Assembly: GCA_964603325.1 (NCBI GenBank)
Contig: CAZRUH010000024.1
Span: 1-9,427, forward strand
Length of the DNA stretch: 9,427 nt
Reading direction: 5' to 3'
Origin: LSNR01 sp964603325
GTDB taxonomy: Bacteria; Patescibacteriota; Minisyncoccia; Moranbacterales; UBA9337
The position numbers and the translations under genes were made by a program. Below are positions 1-4,970 of this stretch, piece by piece. Below the pieces are notes generated by a model. That model was given only the letters and a program-made list of their open reading frames with translations. It made no database searches and was not told where the DNA came from. How positions within the stretch are numbered: the first letter of the stretch is position 1; each line of letters starts with the position of its first letter.

Positions 1-208
1 CTTGATGGTTTCTTAATGCTTTCAGTATTTTGTTATTAAATTTATTTTCCAACCATTCTTTTGAAAAGTTATTGGGAACACCAATAACAATACGATTGTT
101 TTCGTTTGATACTATAAAAGTGTTTTTAAACCAAGTAATAAATTGCGGTTTAGTTAGGGAAAGTTCCATTTCTCCCAAAACAGCCTTCCACAAATCTTCA
201 TTATTCAT
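1..208 (-). CDS. dnaA: Chromosomal replication initiator DnaA, N-terminal part (cut by window edge)
   Basis: DnaA binds DnaA boxes at oriC, melts the origin and helps load the replicative helicase. Only the first 69 codons are present, on the minus strand; the gene runs out of the window at position 1. The visible protein begins MNNEDLWKAVLGEMELSLTK and continues through an FITWF motif and a V-P-N-x-F-x-K-E-W-L-E-N segment. This is the pattern of DnaA domain I, the helicase- and DnaA-interaction domain. The AAA+ and DNA-binding domains are outside the window. The ATG at 206-208 gives the normal family N-terminus. There is no Shine-Dalgarno sequence. Perfect DnaA boxes lie 66-106 bp upstream of the start, next to a predicted extended -10 promoter, so autoregulation by DnaA is likely. 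Identification is from sequence pattern plus context and is strong. Confidence 0.93.
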   Translation of the reverse strand, partial: MNNEDLWKAVLGEMELSLTKPQFITWFKNTFIVSNENNRIVIGVPNNFSKEWLENKFNNKILKALRNHQ

Positions 209-237
209 AGTTTAAAATGATAATTTTAATGTTTTAA

Positions 238-246
238 ATTATACCA
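238..246 (-). promoter_or_regulatory. Predicted dnaA promoter (extended -10)
   Basis: The minus strand reads TGGTATAAT, a perfect TATAAT with an upstream TGn extension. No good -35 is seen at the expected distance, which is common for extended -10 promoters. Transcription would start about 23 nt before the dnaA ATG. The DnaA boxes at 274-314 lie just upstream, well placed for control by DnaA. Predicted by eye only. Confidence 0.5.
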
Positions 247-273
247 CAGACAAAAAATAAATTAATGCAAAAC

Positions 274-314
274 TGTGAATAACTTGTGAATAACTGGGTT
301 TTTCTTGTGAATAA
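274..314 (-). promoter_or_regulatory. Cluster of three perfect DnaA boxes
   Basis: TGTGAATAA occurs at 274-282, 285-293 and 306-314 on the plus strand, which is TTATTCACA on the minus strand and a full match to TTATNCACA. All three have the same orientation. They start 11 and 21 bp apart, about one and two helical turns, so DnaA would load on one face of the helix. Weaker matches occur at 344-352 (one mismatch), 472-480 (two mismatches) and 518-526 (one mismatch), in the same orientation. The location directly upstream of dnaA is the classic place for oriC boxes. Confidence 0.85.
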
Positions 315-650
315 CTTAGTTTTTGTGTTTAAAACAAAAATAATGTGAAAAATTTTTAAATATTTTTGTTTAAGCAATGGTTAAACATTCAGTTTTATTT
401 AAAAACAATAAATGTTATTTTATAAAATAAGTTTTAATTCATCCTCTCACCTACCTTTTTATTTGTTGTGTTGTGAATGGAATAAATTATATAAAAAAAT
501 TTTTTAATTATGTATTTCGTGAATAAAAAATAAAAAGAATAAAAATTTTGTAATTTTTCAAAGTTACGAAGGTGTTTTTGTTGCTTTTAAGTTTTAATGC
601 CTGATTTTATAAACAAATATGAGTTAAAAAATTTTTTGGTTAAATTTTAG

Positions 651-723
651 TGGATCATATCGGATTTGAACCGATTACCTTTCCCATGCCATGGGAACGC
701 TCTACCAATTGAGCTAATGACCC
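651..723 (-). tRNA. tRNA-Ala (anticodon GGC)
   Basis: The minus strand folds into a complete 73-nt cloverleaf. The acceptor stem has seven pairs, including G3-U70, the main identity element of alanine tRNAs, and the discriminator is A73. The anticodon stem is TTCCC/GGGAA with loop ATGGCAT, giving anticodon GGC (plus-strand 688-690), which reads GCC and GCU. The T arm is ATCGG-TTCAAAT-CCGAT. The 3' CCA is not encoded; CTA follows A73. The gene lies alone between the predicted oriC and the parS array. A plausible promoter is at 750-777. Confidence 0.96.
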
Positions 724-749
724 GTTTTTTAATTATATATCTTGATTAT

Positions 750-777
750 ATTATATAAAAAACAAACAAAAACACAA
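750..777 (-). promoter_or_regulatory. Possible promoter for tRNA-Ala
   Basis: The minus strand has TATAAT at 750-755 and TTGTGT at 772-777, separated by 16 bp, about 27 nt upstream of the tRNA. The -35 matches only in its TTG. In DNA this AT-rich, -10-like strings arise easily, so this is a weak call. Confidence 0.35.
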
Positions 778-917
778 CCAAAATAAAATGGTTTAATTTA
801 AAAAATTAGTTTTTTAAATTATAACATAAAATATTATTTTGTCAAGTTAGGGTTAATTTAAGTGTAAAATTTTTGCAACATTAAAGACCATGTTTTTTAT
901 TGGTTTTCCATGCAAAT

Positions 918-933
918 TGTTCCACGTGGAACA
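918..933. promoter_or_regulatory. parS site 1
   Basis: TGTTCCACGTGGAACA, fully symmetric. The perfect palindrome extends to 910-941 (32 bp) through flanks TGCAAAT/ATTTGCA. Confidence 0.9.
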
Positions 934-1018
934 ATTTGCATAAAAAGAGTTGTTTTTTTGAAAAAAATATTTAATCAATGGATTTTCTGGTATAGTTTTT
1001 GTTTTTTTAAAGTTATTA

Positions 1019-1034
1019 TGTTTCACGTGGAACA
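1019..1034. promoter_or_regulatory. parS site 2
   Basis: TGTTTCACGTGGAACA, with the left half in the T form and the right half in the G form. No palindromic extension beyond the core. Confidence 0.9.
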
Positions 1035-1134
1035 ATAATGTGCGGATCAAATATGGCAAGTTTGAATAATGCGTTTTTATAACTTAAATTTTTATAATTT
1101 AATATGCGTTAAGTGTATATAAAAATATACAAAT

Positions 1135-1150
1135 TGTTCCACGTGGAACA
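1135..1150. promoter_or_regulatory. parS site 3
   Basis: TGTTCCACGTGGAACA, fully symmetric. The flanks are not complementary at the first base. Confidence 0.9.
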
Positions 1151-1200
1151 TTTTGTGCACGGTAAGTTGTTTTTCAAATATTAAAATAAGTATTTTATAA

Positions 1201-1216
1201 TGTTCCACGTGGAACA
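1201..1216. promoter_or_regulatory. parS site 4
   Basis: TGTTCCACGTGGAACA. The perfect palindrome extends to 1195-1222 (28 bp) through TTATAA/TTATAA. Confidence 0.9.
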
Positions 1217-1266
1217 TTATAATAATAAAATTTATCAAAAAAAACAAATATATGGTGTTTTTTTAA

Positions 1267-1282
1267 TGTTCCACGTGAAACA
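1267..1282. promoter_or_regulatory. parS site 5
   Basis: TGTTCCACGTGAAACA, the asymmetric form also known from Bacillus subtilis. Confidence 0.9.
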
Positions 1283-1364
1283 AATGATCGTAAATAATAA
1301 TTTTTGTGTTTATTGTTAAAAATGTTTATTAAATTGAATATATCTAATGGTATTGACAATTAAA

Positions 1365-1380
1365 TGTTCCACGTGAAACA
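1365..1380. promoter_or_regulatory. parS site 6
   Basis: TGTTCCACGTGAAACA. The flanks extend the symmetry to 1358-1387 (30 bp) with a single mismatched pair inside the core. Confidence 0.9.
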
Positions 1381-1409
1381 TTTAATTAAAAATAAGTTTT
1401 ATAAAAATA

Positions 1410-1425
1410 AGTTTTACGCGAAATA
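1410..1425. promoter_or_regulatory. Degenerate parS-like site
   Basis: AGTTTTACGCGAAATA matches TGTTTCACGTGAAACA at 12 of 16 positions and lies in the array between sites 6 and 7. It may be a decayed or weak ParB site, or chance. Confidence 0.3.
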
Positions 1426-1479
1426 GTTTTTAAAAATTTAAAACAAAAACATTATATAGTTATAGTTTTGTTGTAAAAT

Positions 1480-1495
1480 TGTTCCACGTGGAACA
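1480..1495. promoter_or_regulatory. parS site 7
   Basis: TGTTCCACGTGGAACA. The perfect palindrome extends to 1475-1500 (26 bp) with flanks AAAAT/ATTTT. This A-left, T-right pattern would also look like an intrinsic terminator in RNA. Confidence 0.9.
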
Positions 1496-1592
1496 ATTTT
1501 GATAATAATGATAAAAAAAAATTAAATAGTTTTTTATTTAAAAAAAATTTTTAATAATTTAAAAAAAAAGAAACACAAAACATCACTTTAAA

Positions 1593-1608
1593 TGTTCCAC
1601 GTGGAACA
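1593..1608. promoter_or_regulatory. parS site 8
   Basis: TGTTCCACGTGGAACA. The palindrome extends to 1591-1610 (20 bp). Confidence 0.9.
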
Positions 1609-1740
1609 TTAAGGCAATGAAAAACTTGGAAAAGTATTATTTGTTTTGTGGTTAAGCGAATAAATATTAATAGCGCCTTTGCGTAATTATTATTTGAAAA
1701 GTTATTTTTTTAAATATGTTTGATAATATTAATATTTAAT

Positions 1741-1756
1741 TGTTCCACGTGGAACA
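1741..1756. promoter_or_regulatory. parS site 9
   Basis: TGTTCCACGTGGAACA. The palindrome extends to 1738-1759 (22 bp). It follows the widest gap in the array, 148 bp from site 8. Confidence 0.9.
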
Positions 1757-1857
1757 ATTTTAATAATAGTAATGAAAACCGTAAAAAATAACAACCGGTT
1801 TTTTATTTAAAACTTTTTACAACCCAAAAAAACAAATTTATGATACTATTTTTTTAA

Positions 1858-1873
1858 TGTTCCACGTGGAACA
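1858..1873. promoter_or_regulatory. parS site 10
   Basis: TGTTCCACGTGGAACA inside a 34-bp perfect palindrome, 1849-1882, with T-rich left and A-rich right flanks. Confidence 0.9.
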
Positions 1874-1920
1874 TTAAAAAAAGTAATTGTTTTGAAAAAA
1901 ATATTGCTTTCGGCACAAAA

Positions 1921-1936
1921 TGTTCCACGTGGAACA
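1921..1936. promoter_or_regulatory. parS site 11
   Basis: TGTTCCACGTGGAACA inside a 34-bp perfect palindrome, 1912-1945, with mixed-sequence flanks GGCACAAAA/TTTTGTGCC. Because these flanks include G and C, chance symmetry is less likely than at AT-only flanks. Confidence 0.9.
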
Positions 1937-1996
1937 TTTTGTGCCACTGGAAATGGAGCGGTGATGCAAAATTTTTGTGTTTTACTAATAATATAC

Positions 1997-2023
1997 CCTT
2001 ATTAATAATAATTACTAATAAGG
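1997..2023 (-). terminator. Hairpin just after rnpA, possible weak terminator
   Basis: CCTTATTA (1997-2004) pairs with TAATAAGG (2016-2023) around an 11-nt loop. It starts 12 nt past the rnpA stop codon. There is no T-run on the minus strand after the stem, so it may act as an mRNA 3'-end hairpin instead of a true intrinsic terminator. Confidence 0.35.
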
Positions 2024-2034
2024 AAATATTCCTA

Positions 2035-2370
2035 TTAAATTTTAATTTTTGTGAGTATTTTTTTTATATTTTTTTCCAATTCCTTAAAATTTAATTCTAA
2101 AAGTTCTTTTTTTGTATAAATAACCATATCCACACCTTTTGGTAATCTATTTTCGTATTTTTTTAACAATTCTCGCAAGCGTCTTTTTAACTTATTTCTT
2201 TTTGTAGCTTTGTTAGATACTTTTTTTGAAACAATTACAGCAAAGCGGTTGATATTGGAATTTTTTTTTAAGATACGTAAACTTAAATTTTCAGAATAAA
2301 AAACCCGACCTTTTTTATATATTAAATTAAAATCACTTTTTTTGGTTATTCGTTGATTTTTGGGAAACAT
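2035..2370 (-). CDS. rnpA: Ribonuclease P protein component
   Basis: RnpA is the small basic protein that binds RNase P RNA and helps it cleave 5' leaders from precursor tRNAs. The 111-residue product has the usual family length and a high Lys/Arg content. Its N-terminus (PKNQRITKKSDFNLIYKKGR) is the typical opening that recognises the pre-tRNA leader, and KRNKLKRRLRE at about residues 57-67 is the RNR signature helix that contacts the RNA. A V-x-x-K-K-V motif precedes that helix. The ATG at 2368-2370 gives the expected start; no Shine-Dalgarno sequence is visible. In most bacteria rpmH (ribosomal protein L34) lies directly upstream. Here a small membrane protein gene does, 49 nt away, and rpmH is not visible, possibly because of the assembly gap. 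The gene points toward the parS array and dnaA. Confidence 0.95.
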   Translation of the reverse strand: MFPKNQRITKKSDFNLIYKKGRVFYSENLSLRILKKNSNINRFAVIVSKKVSNKATKRNKLKRRLRELLKKYENRLPKGVDMVIYTKKELLELNFKELEKNIKKILTKIKI

Positions 2371-2419
2371 ATATCACTTAGTTGTTAAAAAACAACAAAT
2401 AGAACGATTTTTGTATTTT

Positions 2420-2638
2420 TTAAAAAAGAGGTTTTACAAAAATATTTATAATATAGGCAATAAAAACAACAAGAAGTAAATAATAACCCGCCCAACCTTT
2501 CGTGATTGGAAAATATCGTGAAAAGATAGTAAAATTTCCCTGATACCACTTTTTTAGACCGGACCACGCTACTATATTTGCGCTCACAGAATCTATCAGC
2601 AAAAAATAAAAGATGATTACTATAATATTTGTTTTCAT
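2420..2638 (-). CDS. Small uncharacterised membrane protein upstream of rnpA
   Basis: I do not recognise this 72-residue protein. It begins MKTNIIVIIFYFLLIDSVSA, a hydrophobic segment that could be a membrane helix or an uncleaved signal. A short polar middle part with Trp, Tyr and Arg follows (about 26-46: W-S-G-L-K-K-W-Y-Q-G, then S-R-Y-F-P-I-T-K-G-W), and a second hydrophobic helix covers about 50-68. The frame is also open further upstream to an ATG at 2692, but the added residues are not hydrophobic or protein-like, so the ATG at 2638 is preferred. It is read in the same direction as rnpA, 49 nt before it, and may share a transcript. Membrane genes often neighbour rnpA (yidC, yidD), but this protein resembles neither. 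Being real is likely, not certain. Confidence 0.6.
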   Translation of the reverse strand: MKTNIIVIIFYFLLIDSVSANIVAWSGLKKWYQGNFTIFSRYFPITKGWAGYYLLLVVFIAYIINIFVKPLF

Positions 2639-2746
2639 GTTTTTTGATTGGTTTTTATTGTGTTGTATATATATGTCACAAGTATAACACATATGTTTTT
2701 TATCAACAATAAAAAATAATTTAAATTGTTTAAAATTATAAAAAAT

Positions 2747-2846
2747 NNNNNNNNNNNNNNNNNNNNNNNNNNNNNNNNNNNNNNNNNNNNNNNNNNNNNN
2801 NNNNNNNNNNNNNNNNNNNNNNNNNNNNNNNNNNNNNNNNNNNNNN
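2747..2846. other. Assembly gap (100 N)
   Basis: Exactly 100 undetermined bases, the usual placeholder for a gap of unknown size. Flanking sequence is AT-rich and non-coding on both sides. True content, including a possible rpmH, cannot be judged, and linkage between rnpA and trpS rests on scaffolding. Confidence 0.98.
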
Positions 2847-3171
2847 TTAAAACAATCAAATGTTAAGTTAAATACTGAAAAATAAAAAGTTGACGATTAT
2901 GTGAGAAACTTTACTGTGACATAATGATATGCTGTAAAGTTTTATACTAAAAAAACAAAAATTATATTTGTTAATTTAAAAATTATTAAAAAGTAAAAAA
3001 TGGAGTTGGTAGTTTAGAAAAAATACAAATAAACACTACTACCAGTTAAAAAGTTTTTATTTGTAAAACAAGTTTTTTGTTGTTTTTGCCGTATAAAAAT
3101 GCGCAATATGAAAACTTAAAGACCGTAAAAATATAAGCTTTTTATGCTAAATATAAGATTGTTTGTTTTTA
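2847..3171. other. Non-coding spacer between assembly gap and trpS
   Basis: 325 bp with no believable gene. It holds two inverted repeats. One is AAACTTTAC (2906-2914) with GTAAAGTTT (2934-2942), a 9-bp stem with a 19-nt loop followed by TTTT on the plus strand. The other is TGGTAGT (3007-3013) with ACTACCA (3038-3044). Either could terminate transcription, the first rightward and the second leftward from trpS, but neither has a strong GC stem. Confidence 0.5.
2906..2945 (+). terminator. Possible weak hairpin terminator near the gap
   Basis: A perfect 9-bp stem (AAACTTTAC/GTAAAGTTT) with a 19-nt loop and a short T stretch after it. The stem is AT-rich and no plus-strand gene is visible upstream because of the gap, so the role is uncertain. 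Confidence 0.25.
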
Positions 3172-4155
3172 TTATACAACTAAACCAATTCTGTTTTTAA
3201 CTTTTTCTATTTTGTTCTTGGCAATAGGTCTTACTTTTTCGGCTCCATTTTTAAGAATTTTTAAAATTTCTGAATTGTCTATGGAGTTGTATTTTTCTTG
3301 AAATGGTATGATGAATGATAGAATTGCGTTTGTTAACTCTTTTTTAAAATCAGCATATCCTGTTCCTTGAAAAGATTTTTCAATTTCTGCGGGTGTTTTT
3401 TTTGAAAAAGCTGAAAAGATGTTGATAAGATTTTTTAGAGCTGGCTTGTTGTTAGAATATTTAATCTCAGAACCGCTATCGGTAATAGCTTTTTTTATTT
3501 TTCTTTCAATGATTTCCGGAGAATCCAGTAATGATATATAATTATATTCGGAAGTAGCGGATTTGCTCATTTTTTTTAGGGGATTATCTAGTCCCATAAT
3601 TCTCATAGTTTCTTTTTTTAAGAATGCTTTTGGAACAACAAAAGTTTTTCCGAATTTTTTATTAAATCTGCGCGCCAAAGTTCTGGTTAATTCAATATGT
3701 TGAAGTTGATCTTCTCCAACAGGAACAATTTTAGTATCATACAATAAAATATCTGCTGCCATTAAAACCGGATAATCAAAAAGACCAATTCCAATTTGAT
3801 TGGAATTTTTTTTGTGGGACTTGTCTTTAAATTGTGTCATTTTTTGCAATTCCGGAATTTTGGTTATTGTGTTTAATATCCATGCTAATTCAGAATGTTC
3901 CGGTATGTGAGATTGTACAAAAATAATTGATTTTTTAGGATCAATTCCCGATGATAGATAAATTTTTGCCACTTCTAAAATTCTTTTGTTTAGTTCTTTT
4001 GGATTTTGGGGGACGGTAATAGCATGTAGGTCAACAATACAGAAAATAGACTCGTAGTTATCTTGCATTTTTACCCAATTCCGAATAGCTCCCAAATAGT
4101 TTCCTATGTGGAGATTTCCGCTAGGCTGAATTCCTGAAAAAATTCGTTGTTTCAT
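3172..4155 (-). CDS. trpS: Tryptophanyl-tRNA synthetase
   Basis: TrpS charges tRNA-Trp with tryptophan in the cytosol. It is a class I enzyme with both signature motifs: the HIGH-type motif as HIGN within P-S-G-N-L-H-I-G-N-Y (about residues 11-20 from the chosen start) and K-M-S-K-S (about 195-199). Between them lie the bacterial TrpS tryptophan pocket segment D-Y-P-V-L-M-A-A-D-I-L-L-Y and V-P-V-G-E-D-Q, followed by Q-H-I-E-L-T-R. The product is 327 residues, normal for bacterial TrpS. The frame is open to an ATG at 4167, but bacterial TrpS proteins normally begin with M-K-x-x-I-F-S-G, so the ATG at 4153-4155 is chosen. No Shine-Dalgarno sequence precedes either start. It is divergent from the tRNA-pnp block and is probably monocistronic. 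Confidence 0.97.
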   Translation of the reverse strand: MKQRIFSGIQPSGNLHIGNYLGAIRNWVKMQDNYESIFCIVDLHAITVPQNPKELNKRILEVAKIYLSSGIDPKKSIIFVQSHIPEHSELAWILNTITKIPELQKMTQFKDKSHKKNSNQIGIGLFDYPVLMAADILLYDTKIVPVGEDQLQHIELTRTLARRFNKKFGKTFVVPKAFLKKETMRIMGLDNPLKKMSKSATSEYNYISLLDSPEIIERKIKKAITDSGSEIKYSNNKPALKNLINIFSAFSKKTPAEIEKSFQGTGYADFKKELTNAILSFIIPFQEKYNSIDNSEILKILKNGAEKVRPIAKNKIEKVKNRIGLVV

Positions 4156-4167
4156 AATAAAAAACAT

Positions 4168-4616
4168 TAGTTTTTACACTAAAAACATTCTAACATACTG
4201 TTGTGAGTGTAGCAATCTTATAAAATAAAGATTCCCGTTTGTTAATAAATTTTTGCCAACGATATGACATTTGCATATTTTAGGTGTTTTTTTAAGGTGT
4301 ACAATGTCATTAAAGTCGGGTGGGTTGTTGAAAAAAAACAATTTTCTGGAAAGTTTACAAAAGACCAAAAAAGTCCTCAATGCAGAGAAATATATGAATT
4401 CCTTTTATAATAGGTGTCGGAAAAATATTATAATATCTTTCCCAAAAAACCAGGTGGATTTCATTGTATTCAATTTCTCATTCTGAAGACTTTCTATTGT
4501 TAATTATATCTTATATAAAAAATAATACAATTTTTTATAAACCGTTTATAAAACTAAAATGCTTGGATAATATTTGGAACAGTTATTAATGGAGGGAATT
4601 TGGTTTGCGAGAAACA
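4168..4616. other. Spacer between trpS and the tRNA block, no gene recognised
   Basis: About 450 bp with no convincing protein. A 71-codon plus-strand frame (4271-4486) has no ribosome site and no family-like composition. The stretch is a little richer in G than the other spacers. It contains an inverted repeat, ATGACATT (4264-4271) with AATGTCAT (4303-4310), loop about 31 nt, and short repeats such as AATCTT/AAGATT (4214-4233). A trpS leader or an unrecognised small RNA is possible. I cannot assign either. Confidence 0.4.
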
Positions 4617-4645
4617 TTGACAATTGTTGTTTCATATAATAACAT
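4617..4645 (+). promoter_or_regulatory. Predicted promoter for tRNA-fMet
   Basis: A perfect -35 TTGACA at 4617-4622 and -10 TAACAT at 4640-4645 with a 17-bp spacer, placing the start about 33 nt before the mature tRNA. TATAAT at 4635-4640 is a better hexamer but would leave only 12 bp of spacing. Confidence 0.5.
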
Positions 4646-4684
4646 AGGAAAGTAAAGTATTTTGGGACGATAAGTAGAAAATAT

Positions 4685-4758
4685 CGCGGGGTAGAGCAGT
4701 CTGGCAGCTCGTCTGGCTCATAACCAGGAGGTCGCCGGTTCAAATCCGGCCCCCGCAA
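4685..4758 (+). tRNA. Initiator tRNA-fMet (anticodon CAT)
   Basis: A complete 74-nt cloverleaf very close to the Escherichia coli initiator. The initiator hallmarks are an unpaired C1xA72 at the acceptor end and A11-U24 in the D stem. The anticodon loop is CTCATAA with anticodon CAT at 4719-4721. The anticodon stem is TCTGG/CCAGG, so only two of the three conserved G-C pairs next to the loop are kept: position 29-41 is U-A and 27-43 is a U-G wobble. The T arm is GCCGG-TTCAAAT-CCGGC. CCA is not encoded (CAA follows A73). It opens a plus-strand run of three tRNAs ahead of pnp. Confidence 0.96.
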
Positions 4759-4814
4759 CAAAATAATAATGGTTTTTCTGTTGTAATGGTAGATGAGAGT
4801 TTCTTGAAGTAGAA

Positions 4815-4843
4815 TTGAAAAATTTCTGAGTAAAATTTAGAGT
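4815..4843 (+). promoter_or_regulatory. Possible promoter for tRNA-Met and tRNA-Asp
   Basis: TTGAAA (4815-4820) and TAGAGT (4838-4843) with a 17-bp spacer, about 39 nt before tRNA-Met. Both hexamers are partial matches. The 123-bp gap after tRNA-fMet makes a separate promoter reasonable. Confidence 0.35.
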
Positions 4844-4881
4844 TTGCAATGAAACATAATGTGGTGGAGGGAGTTTTTTGT

Positions 4882-4955
4882 GGCAGGGTAGCTCAGTTGG
4901 TTAGAGCGCAGGACTCATAAGCCTGAGGTCGTGAGTTCAATTCTCACCCCTGCTA
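4882..4955 (+). tRNA. Elongator tRNA-Met (anticodon CAT)
   Basis: A 74-nt cloverleaf with acceptor GGCAGGG/CCCTGCT, a G1-U72 wobble as in Bacillus elongator tRNA-Met, and A73. The anticodon loop is CTCATAA (CAT at 4916-4918). The stem CAGGA/GCCTG has an A31-G39 mismatch beside the loop. CCA follows directly (4956-4958), so the tail is encoded here, unlike in the three other tRNAs of the window. A CAT anticodon could also belong to tRNA-Ile2 (lysidine-modified). The G1-U72 end and overall similarity favour Met, but Ile2 is not fully excluded. Confidence 0.85.
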
Positions 4956-4970
4956 CCAAACAAAATTTAA

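Larger units (their letters stand above)
238..650. other. Predicted chromosomal replication origin (oriC)
   Basis: This intergenic stretch between dnaA and tRNA-Ala holds a tight cluster of three perfect DnaA boxes (274-314), degenerate boxes at 344, 472 and 518, and very AT-rich sequence from about 315 to 640 that could serve as the unwinding element. No coding frame in it is convincing. The combination of dnaA gene, phased boxes and AT-rich DNA is the standard bacterial origin layout. The exact unwinding site and boundaries cannot be fixed from sequence alone. The parS array begins about 270 bp further right, which fits an origin-proximal segregation locus. Confidence 0.7.
911..1945. repeat. 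Dense parS array: eleven ParB-binding palindromes in about 1 kb
   Basis: Eleven 16-bp sites fit TGTTYCACGTGRAACA, the conserved chromosomal parS motif bound by ParB/Spo0J. They start at 918, 1019, 1135, 1201, 1267, 1365, 1480, 1593, 1741, 1858 and 1921, with start-to-start spacings of 63 to 148 bp. Eight are the fully symmetric TGTTCCACGTGGAACA, two are TGTTCCACGTGAAACA and one is TGTTTCACGTGGAACA. The rest of the stretch is AT-rich and shows no believable gene. Known role: ParB-CTP loads at parS, spreads as a clamp and, with ParA and SMC, organises and segregates the origin. Several cores lie in longer perfect palindromes (910-941, 1195-1222, 1475-1500, 1849-1882, 1912-1945) whose flanks differ from site to site. 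parA and parB are not in the window. Such a compact array beside oriC is unusual, as chromosomal parS sites are normally fewer or widely scattered. Confidence 0.92.

Noticed and set aside
853..1059. 68-codon minus-strand frame
   Set aside because: It runs through parS sites 1 and 2 and its residues there are just translated palindromes; no ribosome site or family pattern.
911..1945. Array read as a CRISPR or as a set of intrinsic terminators
   Set aside because: The repeats are 16-bp perfect palindromes matching parS, with irregular spacing of 63-148 bp and no cas genes. Most flanks lack the A-left, T-right pattern of terminators.
911..1945. Noc-binding sites instead of ParB sites
   Set aside because: The Noc motif is centred on CCCGGG; every site here is centred on CACGTG, the ParB form.
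4271..4486. 71-codon plus-strand frame between trpS and the tRNAs
   Set aside because: Biased AT-driven composition, no start signal and no recognisable domain; left as spacer.
4546..4761. 71-codon minus-strand frame starting with Leu-Arg-Gly-Pro-Asp-Leu-Asn-Arg-Arg
   Set aside because: It is the antisense translation of tRNA-fMet, a known source of false gene calls.
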